Source: Haematococcus lacustris (taxonomy: Eukaryota; Chlorophyta; Chlorophyceae; Chlamydomonadales; Haematococcaceae). Taken from it: a stretch of 64,000 nucleotides of DNA. This document shows positions 24,579 through 34,454 of this stretch, piece by piece (the first letter of the stretch is position 1; each line of letters opens with the position of its first letter). Made by a program: the position numbers and the translations under genes. The stretch lies in assembly GCA_030144725.1 (NCBI GenBank), contig JASKMD010000026.1, positions 12,267,407 through 12,331,406 on the forward strand, in the 5' to 3' direction. The notes below the pieces were generated by a model, which made no database searches, had not been told where the DNA came from, and saw nothing but the letters and a program-made list of their open reading frames with translations.

Positions 24579-26067
24579 CATGTGTGCCTATCTGTGTGTC
24601 TATGCCAATGCATGCCCAGCATTCCCAGCACAGCACAGTCAGGAGCGGCAGCCAGGCGTTGTCGAGGTGTTTGGCCAGCCTGCCTACTTCTAGTTTGTCC
24701 GTGTTTGTTGATCACAAGCGTGCCCCTTGCTTGCTGCAGGTGTATTAGTCACACAGCGACCCTTCGGTCCCTTCCCCCTAACCCTACCCTGGTGGTCCCC
24801 TCCCTATCCTACCCAGCAGCCAGGAGGAAGCCCCCTCTTGTCCCTCTTCTCCCTGCCCAATCTCGTTTTTCTTCTTCTTCCTCTCCTGCCTGCCCTCTCT
24901 TCTCCCCCTTCTCCCTCTTCTCCTTAACCCCTCTAAGCACTGGCTAACCGCCTGCCGGCAAGTGGCTGACACCCAGTCCAGCCCAGCTGGCCTCCTGCCC
25001 CTTGGCCTCTTGCTCCTTCCCTCTGCTGTCCCACCACCACCACCATAAGTCCGCAACCCGTCTACTTCCCCCTATCCCAGCGGGCAGCCTGGAGCCGGTG
25101 CTAGTAGTAGCCCTCTTCTCCCTCTTCTCCCTGCCCCTTCTCATTCGTCATCTCCATCTCCTCTTCCTTTCAACCCTTTCTAGCTAACCGCCTCCCGGCA
25201 AGTGGCTGACACCCAATACCCAGCCTAGTCTCCTCCCTCATGTGCATGCCCCTTGGCTGCAGGTCTGATGGGCACCTCCTCTCCCCTTCCTTCACCCAAC
25301 ACAGCCTCTGCCCAGCCCAGCCCGGCTCAGCCCTACTGGCCTCCTGCCCCTTGGTCCCTTCCTTCTTCCTTCCGCTGTGGGACAAGTGAAAACAATTGCG
25401 CTATGTATGTCTTGGGCTTCGTGACTTCCTTGCTGTGTGGGTAGTAGCACCCGCAGATGATGACGAGACATTGGGCTGCTTGGCTTAGTGAATGGCATTG
25501 AAAAGGATTGGGGTGATGTGTGTCATGTACTCGCCATGCATCATAACTTTGGCTCCTGTAAGATCATGTTGAGTATGCAACATCATGTTGATGCAAGCGT
25601 ACGACACAGAGCCTTGAATTGTCAATGATACCTAGTCTTCTAATGCAATAGTGGGAGGGTAGGATGTTTTGTGTAAAGCTGACAACCGGTTAGTGCATGG
25701 ATGGCCCGCTTGTACGGATAACCCATCTTCGCAACGTTCTCGTGTTGTTGCCCTTGCTAGCTTAACGTGCCTTACCAAGCCTTAATGTAGTGCACTACTC
25801 ACGAGACGCAAGTGATAGCATGGTTTGCAGCTGCAAGCCTGATACCCCTCGTGTCGCCCTCATGCACCGACCACATGCACACACTACATTGTTATGGATG
25901 CGTCTCCAGGACCTAGCTGTGTGTTGTTGACCATACAAGAGGCATAACACGCACCACACCCTAGCATGTGGCTGGATCACTGTCAGGCCTGCACTTGCTA
26001 GGCATGACCGTGATGCATACATGCAAAGGGGGTATGTAGCAGGTGGCTACCATGTTTGCAGCATTAG
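24579..26067. repeat. Duplicated segment A, right part
   Basis: Matches 39866-41385 with small indels, starting at CATGTGTGCCTATCTGTGTG and ending after GTAGCAGGTGGCTACC. Pyrimidine-rich tracts alternate with unique blocks such as AACCGCCTGCCGGCAAGTGG. No coding potential supported. Confidence 0.9.
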
Positions 26068-26079
26068 GGGCATGCGTAA

Positions 26080-26860
26080 ATATCTTTTGAGAAGAGGATA
26101 CACAGCTAATGACCACCACCGTTTTCTTCATTACATCTTGACCATTCACAGCTTACAAATCACGTTGTGTGGCATGGAACTGAACGGACGCTCAGGACAG
26201 CCTTTTGAAAGCTTTTGTACCATGCAACATTCTTCTTAGATGGGCTCTGACTGCACTGATGAGCACTGATTGGGCACTGCAGCCTGCATTGCCATACACT
26301 TACAGCCTGCTACTGCTGTTTATGCACTGTTCATGCACTACAGCCTGCTGCTCTTGCTGCTGCTCATGCACCGCAACACACCTACAACCTGCTGCTGCTG
26401 CTGCTCATGCACTGCTGCTCACGCAATACAGCCTGCTGCTGTTGCTGCTCATGCACTGAAACACATGCACTGGAGCCTACTGCTGCTGCTCATGCACTGC
26501 AGCACACCTACAGCCTGCTGCTACCTGCAGCCTGCACTGCCACACACCTACAGCCTGCTGCTGCTGCTGTCCTTGCACAGCTTCTCATGCACTACAGCCT
26601 GCTGCTGCTCATGCACTGCGTCACATGCACTGCCGCCTGCTGCTGCTCCTGCTGGTGGTGCTCATGCACTGCAACACACCTGCAGCCTGCTGCTAACTGC
26701 ACTGCTACAAACGCACAGCCTGCTACTGCTGCTGTCCTTGCACTGCTGCTCATGCACTACAGCCTGCTGCTGCTGCTGCTGCTGCTCATGCACTGCAGCA
26801 CACCAACAGCCTGCTGCTACATGCAGCCTGCACTTCCACACACCTAAAGGCAGGGCAGGG
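26080..26860. repeat. Shared block and degenerate CTGCTG/CATGCACTG repeats
   Basis: 26100-26240 (around CACCACCGTTTTCTTCATTA) recurs at 41820-41960 and 43455-43580. It is followed by loose repeats of CTACAGCCTGCTGCTGCTG and CATGCACTGCAGCACACC. This composition leads into the GGGGC array. Confidence 0.75.
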
Positions 26861-26875
26861 TAGGGCAGGGCAGGG

Positions 26876-27896
26876 CGGGGCGGGGCGGGGCGGGGCGGGG
26901 CGGGGCGGGGCGGGGCGGGGCGGGGCGGGGCGGGGCGGGGCGGGGCGGGGCGGGGCGGGGCGGGGCGGGGCGGGGCGGGGCGGGGCGGGGCGGGGCGGGG
27001 CGGGGCGGGGCGGGGCGGGGCGGGGCGGGGCGGGGCGGGGCGGGGCGGGGCGGGGCGGGGCGGGGCGGGGCGGGGCGGGGCGGGGCGGGGCGGGGCGGGG
27101 CGGGGCGGGGCGGGGCGGGGCGGGGCGGGGCGGGGCGGGGCGGGGCGGGGCGGGGCGGGGCGGGGCGGGGCGGGGCGGGGCGGGGCGGGGCGGGGCGGGG
27201 CGGGGCGGGGCGGGGCGGGGCGGGGCGGGGCGGGGCGGGGCGGGGCGGGGCGGGGCGGGGCGGGGCGGGGCGGGGCGGGGCGGGGCGGGGCGGGGCGGGG
27301 CGGGGCGGGGCGGGGCGGGGCGGGGCGGGGCGGGGCGGGGCGGGGCGGGGCGGGGCGGGGCGGGGCGGGGCGGGGCGGGGCGGGGCGGGGCGGGGCGGGG
27401 CGGGGCGGGGCGGGGCGGGGCGGGGCGGGGCGGGGCGGGGCGGGGCGGGGCGGGGCGGGGCGGGGCGGGGCGGGGCGGGGCGGGGCGGGGCGGGGCGGGG
27501 CGGGGCGGGGCGGGGCGGGGCGGGGCGGGGCGGGGCGGGGCGGGGCGGGGCGGGGCGGGGCGGGGCGGGGCGGGGCGGGGCGGGGCGGGGCGGGGCGGGG
27601 CGGGGCGGGGCGGGGCGGGGCGGGGCGGGGCGGGGCGGGGCGGGGCGGGGCGGGGCGGGGCGGGGCGGGGCGGGGCGGGGCGGGGCGGGGCGGGGCGGGG
27701 CGGGGCGGGGCGGGGCGGGGCGGGGCGGGGCGGGGCGGGGCGGGGCGGGGCGGGGCGGGGCGGGGCGGGGCGGGGCGGGGCGGGGCGGGGCGGGGCGGGG
27801 CGGGGCGGGGCGGGGCGGGGCGGGGCGGGGCGGGGCGGGGCGGGGCGGGGCGGGGCGGGGCGGGGCGGGGCGGGGCGGGGCGGGGCGGGGCGGGGC
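26876..27896. repeat. GGGGC pentanucleotide array, about 204 units
   Basis: More than 1 kb of uninterrupted GGGGC on the plus strand, dense in G4 runs. The long Ala-Pro-Pro-Arg-Pro frames on the minus strand are repeat artefacts. Confidence 0.98.
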
Positions 27897-28345
27897 AGGA
27901 GGGTCAACGCAGTGCTGGGAGGGGGTAGGGCAGGGCTGGGATGGGGTGGGGCAAGGCTGGGATGGGGCAGGGCTGGGATAGGGTGGGGCAGTGCTGGGAG
28001 GGGGTGGGGCAGGGCTGGGATAGGGTGGGGCAGGGCTGGGAGGGGGTGGGGCAGGGCTGGGCAGGGAAGGGAGGGGCAACGCAAGGTTGGGAGGGGGTGG
28101 GGCAGGGGTGGGAGGGGATGGGGCAGGGCTGGGAGGGGGTGGGGCAGGGCTGGGAGGGGGTGGGGCAGGGTTGGGTGGGGGTTGGGCAGGGTTGGGCAGG
28201 GAGGGGAGGGGCAACGCAAGGCTGGGAGGGGTTGGGGCAGGGCTGGGATGCGGTGGGGCAGGGCTGGGCGGGGGTGGGGTAGGGCTGGGTGGGGGTGGGG
28301 CAGGGCTGGGCAGGGAGGGAAGGGGCAACGCAATGTTGGGAGATG
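27897..28345. repeat. GC-rich minisatellite of GGGGTGGGGCAGGGCTGGGA type
   Basis: Irregular units of about 20 bp, with spacers containing GAGGGGCAACGCAAGG at longer intervals. The same repeat appears at 42110-42400 and 43740-44340. Confidence 0.9.
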
Positions 28346-28513
28346 ATGCACGCGGGGGAGCAGGCTGACCAGGGCAGCTTCGCCTTCGCATAGGCTGGGC
28401 TGCCTGTGGGGCAGCACCGCTCGTGCCGAACTTCACGGTGTGGCCTGCGCTGTGGGAAGGGGCAACGCAATGCTGGGAGAGGCTTGCTGCGGCTGGGTGC
28501 GGCTGCGACCACA

Positions 28514-28732
28514 GGAGACGGCCATGTTCAAAGCGGGGTTCAACGCAGTGAGCGGTCACACCTTTGCCATCTGCCCGTTTGAGGCGCAATGGTGCGGGTG
28601 CCGCACATCCCACATTAAGCCGACGAGGTGGGTGCGGCAGAACGCCTGAGGAAGGGGTCGGGGCAATATCTCCCTCCCACAGTGAGCGAATTTCTCAACC
28701 CCGCGGAGATATTTAACGGTGTGATCTATCTG
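28514..28732. repeat. Inverted partial copy of the duplicated segment
   Basis: Reverse complement of about 23330-23545, ending at GTGTGATCTATCT. With 30961 onward this makes three copies in 8 kb. Confidence 0.9.
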
Positions 28733-29158
28733 ATGCACGGCACAATCTGATACACAGTGTGGATTGCGAGTTGCACGACGATTCTGGCCAGACTTCTATC
28801 ATGATGATGGCATGGACCATGACAGGAGAAAAGGCTGCAGAAAGTACACCCGACACATTGCTGCAGCCATGATGCAATGGGTTACATGCATATCTTATAT
28901 CGTGCCACATGTCAAGCCTATGAGCACCCCTGATGGGATCCAGACAACACTGACAGATGACTCCATCAGGTTATCCTACTTGCTATGCCAGTTTGCAGAG
29001 TGCACCGCACCCTGTTGGTATGTCACATCAAGTTCTGTGCTACCATGCCACTTCTGGCATGCCTCACAACAGATAGCAAGAGCGAGTGCCATTCATGTGC
29101 GCTAGTATGCAGCGCCACGAATGCTGCTTGCTCTCATGTGCTGCATGAGCGGCTCCAG

Positions 29159-30363
29159 CTACTCTGGCTTGGAGTCCTGCATTTCTGATGTCCACAGGGT
29201 CAGGTTGTCACGCAGCAGCTGCATGATCAGGGCTGAATCCTTGTAAGAATCCTCGCCCAGGGTGTCCAGGTCAGAGATGGCCTCATCAAAGGCCTGCAGG
29301 TCATGTTAGACATGCACACCAAACTCCAATGCCGCAAGGTGATTTGTACTGATGTGCACTGCTGCTTGTGCACAAAGGAGCACATGAAACTACAGCCAGC
29401 TTGTCGCAGCAGCCAGGTGTGCGCACCTGCTTTGCCAAAGAGCATGCCTGATCAGGCTGGTTCAGCACTTCATAGTAGAACACAGAGAAGTTGAGTGCCA
29501 GGCCTAAACGGATGGGGTTGGTGGAGGGAAGCTCAGACGTGGCCTTGTTCTGTGCCGCCTTGTAGGCCTCCAGTGTCTTCTCTGCTGCACTCTTTCTATC
29601 CTCGTCCACCTGCAGCCGCAGTTAACCGGTTTAAGCGGGGTGCATGGGATGTGGGATGGGAGCGCCCATTCAAACGTGCCTTGAATTCAGCGAGGTACCG
29701 GTGGTAGTCAGCCTTCATCTTCAGGTAGAAGACGGATGCCTCAACACTGCTAGCTGATGGCACAAGGTAAGTGTCAAGCAGGCTGAGGATCTCGCCGCAG
29801 ACCTCGTCCAACTCCTTCTCCACGACAGTGCGGTATTTCTGAATGAGTTTTACCCGCTTCTCGTTGCCTTTGGCCAGCTCGCTCTGCACTCAAGCAGGAA
29901 TGCAACAGGTTGAAAAACATGCAGCGCTACAACGCTGCACTGATGCGCTACATCGCTGCACTGCACGGATGCCTGCAGAGTTACAGGCACCTGCTCCACA
30001 CTCTGAAGAATGCGCCAGGAAGCACGGCGAGCTCCAACGAGGTTCTTGTAAGCCACGGATAACAGGTTACGCTCCTCCACTGACAGCTCTTGGTCTTGAG
30101 CGCCAGCAGCAATCTTCTTCATTTCTGAGACCCTGCACGATCACAAAATTAGTAAAGCTGGGTCAGACTGTTCAAGACGCGAGCACTGCTAGTGGGCGCC
30201 AGACCGGTGCCCTTTTGAAGCCAGGCGCGGTGTTCTTCACAGGCTCAGTCTCTTCTGTCATAACATACTCTGGCAATTGATCATCTACTCACATATCTGG
30301 GTAGCGTTCTGCCTGCTCGGATAGTTTTGCCGAGTACAGGGCAAGCTCGCGTTCTGTCGCCAT
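29159..30363 (-). CDS. 14-3-3 protein, complete, five exons
   Basis: Phosphoserine/phosphothreonine-binding dimeric adaptor of the cytosol. Exons 30293-30363, 29991-30132, 29680-29883, 29427-29609 and 29159-29293 join in phase to 244 aa, close to the usual 245-260. Family hallmarks are all present: [20 protein letters not shown] (basic groove), [34 protein letters not shown], and [18 protein letters not shown] near the C-terminus. The start [20 protein letters not shown] matches the dimerisation helix. Intron 3 uses a GC donor (AAG|GCACGT), because GT alternatives give stops; the other donors are GTGAGT, GTGCCT and GTGCGC. An AT-rich TTAAAATATA on the minus strand at about 30459-30468 could be a TATA-like element. 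A TGTAA-type poly(A) signal candidate lies at 28882-28886. Gene symbol not assigned because algal isoform names vary. Confidence 0.97.
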
Positions 30364-30588
30364 TGTTGGTGTCTAGTTTACTCTAGCTCTTGCTACTTGG
30401 CACGCTAGGTGCAAAGTTTGGAGGCTTCGGGCACTTAAACCAGAAGTGTGGCGACGCTGTATATTTTAATGAACCAAAACTGTTGCTGCTCTGATAGCCA
30501 TACAACCTGACAAAAGACTCTGTGCAGCGTATAGAATGCAGGTGGGATGAGGGATCAACTGTGTGTCTCAAGTTCTTCTTGTTGAATT

Positions 30589-30960
30589 GAGCCCAGCCCA
30601 GCCCAGCCCAGCCCAGCCCAGCCCAGCCCAGCCCAGCCCAGCCCAGCCCAGCCCAGCCCAGCCCAGCCCAGCCCAGCCCAGCCCAGCCCAGCCCAGCCCA
30701 GCCCAGCCCAGCCCAGCCCAGCCCAGCCCAGCCCCAGCCCAGCCCCAGCCCCAGCCCCAGCCCCAGCCCCAGCCCCAGCCCCAGCCCCAGCCCCAGCCCC
30801 AGCCCCAGCCCCAGCCCCAGCCCCAGCCCCAGCCCCAGCCCCAGCCCCAGCCCCCGCCCCAGCCCCCGCCCCAGCCCCCGCCCCAGCCCCCGCCCCAGCC
30901 CCCGCCCCAGCCCCCGCCCCCGCCCCCGCCCCCGCCCCCGCCCCCGCCCCCGCCCCCGCC
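30589..30960. repeat. Staged array: CCCAG, CCCCAG, CCCCCGCCCCAG, CCCCCG
   Basis: Five-base units (30589-30732) change to six-base units (30733-30852), then to a 12-base composite (to about 30910), then to pure CCCCCG (to 30959). Ends exactly at the left border of duplicated segment B (AGATAGATCA). It lies 5' of the 14-3-3 gene. Confidence 0.95.
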
Positions 30961-31652
30961 AGATAGATCACACCGTTGAATTTCTCCGCGGGGTTGAGAA
31001 ATTCGCTCACTGTGGGAGGGAGAAATTGCCCCGACCCCTTCCTCGGGCGTTCTGCCGCACCCACTTCGTCGACTTAGTGTGGGATGTGCGGCACCCGCAC
31101 CAATGCGCCTCAAACGGGCAGATGGCAAAGGTGTGACCGCTCACTGCGTTGAACCCCGCTTTGAACCTGGTAAGCTTGCGGGCCCCTCGCTGAGCCCCTC
31201 GCTGAGCTATCTTCGGCTGCTCCCCCCCACAGGGGGACCTTCCAACCGTCCAACCGCAGCACACTCGCTCATCGGCACCTCTGCACGCACGCCTGCACCT
31301 TCCGCTACTGCTCTGCGGACAAGACGGCTGCGCAGCAGGGTAAAGCCCTCTCCAGCAGCCTCAGCACCAGCAGCATCAGCACCAGGCAAGGCGCAGCAGG
31401 CGCAGTGGGCAAAGCAGCTGCTGGGCCAACGCTACGTCTGTAGCAGCTGCTGCGGATGTTGAGGATGGACTGCGGTCAGCGGCCAACGCAGCTCGCGCAG
31501 TAAGACACGGTCGCTTCAACCCAGGTATGAGCTGCGTTGTGCCCCCAGTTGCTGTTATACCCGCATATTGCTTGCTGTTGTTGTTGCACCTCACCAGCTC
31601 AAGTGCTCAATGCACAGCTATGCGTTGCATTCCTTCACTCCTATGTGTGGCA
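30961..31652. repeat. Duplicated segment B, left part
   Basis: Homologous to 23330-24029. Ends at CTATGTGTGGCA, where the L1-type element begins. Confidence 0.9.
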
Positions 31653-32151
31653 TCGTGATGGTTGTGGTGCTCGTCCACAGGTATGGCCACACAGAAGCGT
31701 ACTGCCCGTGAGCAGACATTGCCTTACATGGGCTGAGGTGAACCCCGCGGGAGGCAAGTCGGAAACTTTATTTCCCGCACCTTCGCCAAGCTTAGTGGCA
31801 TGTAACCGCGTCGTCTTAGCCGTACTAACGCGTGGGAGATTGCGTGTGGAGCCCTTTTTCCCGGAGGCGAGGACCTCCTCCCTTGCAGTCAGCGATAGGG
31901 AGCAAGGACACGCTCCCTAGGCGCTTGACGTCGCTTTGGTGACCGCACCAAGACCACACCGGGGTGGTCGAAGTGCGGTCGCCAGTTGGCTGCGGTGAGC
32001 TCCCCACAAGCTCACAGCCGCTTTAGCAAGCCTTTAGCGCAGCAGCAGCAGCTGTAGTACATTCTCACAGCAGCAGCAGCAGCCCCTAGCAGCCCCCTAC
32101 CAGCCCTCACCCCCTTTGCGTGCCCCTCCTTGTGCCCTCTTATTGAGGTAC
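31650..32151 (+). promoter_or_regulatory. 5' UTR/internal promoter region of the L1-type element
   Basis: Not repeated elsewhere in the window, GC-rich, with CAG/CAGC runs before the first ATG. No promoter motif identified; its role is inferred from position. Confidence 0.5.
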
Positions 32152-33093
32152 ATGGCTACCATGGACGCTGAGGGATTCACGACAGTGCCAGCCCGCAAGG
32201 CCAAGGCAGCTGTCAGCTACAGCACGGCAGCCCGTGCAGGTGCTGGAACCTCGGGCGGGCAGGGCGCTGCCCCTCGCCCGGTGCCCGGTACAGCCCAGCG
32301 CGGCGCCCGCCGCCCCCTGGAGGTGGCCCAGCCAATTGTGCTGGCAGCACCCAGCGCGGCCATCAAGGAGCTGGCAGCCCTGGTGGTGACCCCCAAGGAC
32401 AGCCTGGTCCTCCGAGCCCACCATAGCCCATCCGACATGGCAGTGCTGCGGCGTTACGGCTTCACAGCCGACGCATGCGCAGTCAGCGCAGTCAGTGCAG
32501 CAAACCAGCTGCTGCCAGCAGGTGCCCGCCTGCTAGAACGGGGCCACGCGCCCTCACCCTTCGTGGTGCGGGCTGCAGATGGCACGCCAGTGCGGGGCTC
32601 GGTGCAGGTAACTCTGGAAGGCCCAGCGGCCAGCATTGCCGCCATCAAGAGCGCCATGCTCCTAGACACAGGCAGCCTGCAGTGCCTGACAGGTTCTGTC
32701 CCTGCCTGGCACCGCTTGCAGCTGTGTCAGGGGGTGGGCCGACAAGCTGTTGAGTTCCACCTGACCAGCATCAGGTCCAGCAGCAGCCTGGCAGCCACAG
32801 AGCAGGCCACATCTATGGCTATGGAGCTGATGAAGCAGTTTGGGCAGGAGTCTCTGCACGGCCTGCAGGTAGTGTGGGTTGGTTGGTATGACGCAGCCAC
32901 CTGCACCATCCAACACCGCGTAGCCTCAGCAGGCAACCCCCTTCCACCCCTCGTCCAGCTCTCCCTCCCCACTCGGGCCACGGGCCTAGTGGCCTTGACC
33001 TGTGGGGGCCGTGAGGCCTTCAGCCTCCCAGGGCGCCGCACGGTGCCTATCTCTGTGCCTGAACTGCAGTGCAACTGCAGTTGGAGCGGGTGA
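32152..33093 (+). CDS. L1 ORF1, N-terminal part (frameshifted)
   Basis: Nucleic-acid-binding chaperone ORF of the element. The ATG is at 32152 in good context (GGTACATGG), with a second at 32161 (MDAEGFTTVPARKAKA). 313 aa to a stop at 33091-33093. Residues about 80-300 look folded and RRM-like in length, but I cannot assign the fold. Near the end, CTGCAG occurs twice, 11 bp apart (33064-33080); collapsing this duplication would bring the next ORF into frame, so ORF1 seems to have been one protein and this copy broken. The downstream half (33063-34454) carries the zinc-binding motif. Confidence 0.85.
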   Translation: MATMDAEGFTTVPARKAKAAVSYSTAARAGAGTSGGQGAAPRPVPGTAQRGARRPLEVAQPIVLAAPSAAIKELAALVVTPKDSLVLRAHHSPSDMAVLRRYGFTADACAVSAVSAANQLLPAGARLLERGHAPSPFVVRAADGTPVRGSVQVTLEGPAASIAAIKSAMLLDTGSLQCLTGSVPAWHRLQLCQGVGRQAVEFHLTSIRSSSSLAATEQATSMAMELMKQFGQESLHGLQVVWVGWYDAATCTIQHRVASAGNPLPPLVQLSLPTRATGLVALTCGGREAFSLPGRRTVPISVPELQCNCSWSG

Positions 33094-34454
33094 CAGACCG
33101 CCTTACGCTTGAGCAGAGGGTTGGGATGGTGGAACAGTGGAACATGCAGCAGCTGGCTGAGGAGGGGGGGCCTGCCCCCGAGCAGGACCTACAGCCCCCT
33201 GCCCCTGCCCCAGCCACTACCACTGCCCCAGCCCCAGACCCTGCCCCTGCCCTTGCCCCTGCCCTTGCCCCAGACCCAGCCCCAGCCCTAGCCCCTGCCC
33301 TGGCCACCCCGATGACCCACCCCCTGGTCCCACCCCCAGCACCCAGCCCCAGCGCCCACCACCAGGACCCCACCCCTGCGGCAGCCCACCCACCCCCTGA
33401 TCCCCCCTTGGTCGCCGTGGTGGGGGCAACCTCCTGCGGTGTAGCTGCAGCAGACGCAGCGACCCACCCCACCGACAACCCACTGAGCGGTGCGGCCAAT
33501 GGAGGGGCACCGTTTGTAGCCGACACCACTGCCTCGGCCGTCGCCAGCCCCACCCTAACCCCTACGGCCTTTGGCAGCCCAGTCTCCCAGGAGCCTCACC
33601 GCGGCGCCGATGCTACACTGCCCTTGAGGAGAAGGGAGGGGCTGGCAGCTGGGGAGGCACACGCCGCAGCCTACAAGCCCTCCAACTCCTACGCCTTTGT
33701 GGGGCAGGACTGTGACCGCTGTGGCCAGCCGGAAAGCGAGCACTCGCCTCCCCTTGGCCTGTGCCCCGTGCCAGCCCGCACCTCCGGGAGCAGCTCCTAT
33801 GGGGGCAGCTGTGAGGGTAGCGACAGCGATGAGGGCATGGGAGTGGGAGAGCGCACCAAGCGAGAGCGTGAGGTTGCGGGATCCCCCCTCAGCAGCGATG
33901 CAGAAGGGGCCACCACCGCAGCGACCACAACTGCAGCAAGGCAGGGGATCAAGCAAGGGAACAAGGGGGGCAAGGGCAAGGGCAAGCGCCGCACTCCCGC
34001 CGGGGCGAAGATACCCCTTGCTGCACGGGCCGCGCATAAGCTAGACCCCAACCAGGTGCTGAAAGCTGATCGGGACCCCAACCGCCACATGTTCTATGTG
34101 CCAGACAGCCAAGTGCGTGAGCCCCGCCACGTGACCTTGGATGGGGTCCATGGCCCTCGCCGGGGCGAGCAGCCCCACCCCCCAACCACATCAGCAGCAG
34201 CAGCCACAGCACACCAGCAGCAGCACCAGCCAGCCGCCCAGCCGCCCCTCCCCCCCTCTTTTGCTCCCTCTGCCCCCCCCACTGAAACCGGCCTCACGGC
34301 TACTGTCAGTGAGGAGATAGAGGGAGCGCCCCGCCTCAGCCACCCGTTGGAAGGGGTGGGCACGGTGGCGGAGGTCATGGTGGTGTGTGATTCAGCAGGT
34401 GGGCATGAGCAGTTAGACCCCCCCCCATCTACCCTATGTCACAACCTCGAGTAG
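33063..34454 (+). CDS. L1 ORF1, C-terminal part (zinc knuckle, basic tail)
   Basis: Frame -1 relative to the previous ORF; open from the stop at 33060 to TAG at 34452-34454. It lacks an ATG at the start of the homologous region (LQLERVTDRLTLEQRV), which fits a continuation of ORF1. A Pro/Ala-rich linker is followed by CDRCGQPESEHSPPLGLC (C-x2-C-x6-H-x6-C), from about 33711, then Ser/acidic and Lys-rich stretches (GGKGKGKRRTPAG) suited to RNA binding. The stop overlaps the ORF2 ATG by 19 nt (34436-34454), downstream of a C9 run (34418-34426), so ORF2 could be made by termination-reinitiation or by a -1 shift. Confidence 0.85.
   Translation, partial: TAVQLQLERVTDRLTLEQRVGMVEQWNMQQLAEEGGPAPEQDLQPPAPAPATTTAPAPDPAPALAPALAPDPAPALAPALATPMTHPLVPPPAPSPSAHHQDPTPAAAHPPPDPPLVAVVGATSCGVAAADAATHPTDNPLSGAANGGAPFVADTTASAVASPTLTPTAFGSPVSQEPHRGADATLPLRRREGLAAGEAHAAAYKPSNSYAFVGQDCDRCGQPESEHSPPLGLCPVPARTSGSSSYGGSCEGSDSDEGMGVGERTKREREVAGSPLSSDAEGATTAATTTAARQGIKQGNKGGKGKGKRRTPAGAKIPLAARAAHKLDPNQVLKADRDPNRHMFYVPDSQVREPRHVTLDGVHGPRRGEQPHPPTTSAAAATAHQQQHQPAAQPPLPPSFAPSAPPTETGLTATVSEEIEGAPRLSHPLEGVGTVAEVMVVCDSAGGHEQLDPPPSTLCHNLE

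Noticed and set aside
26786..28613. 500-590-residue Ala/Pro/Arg frames on the minus strand
   Set aside because: Produced by the GGGGC array and the adjoining minisatellite; no non-repetitive core.
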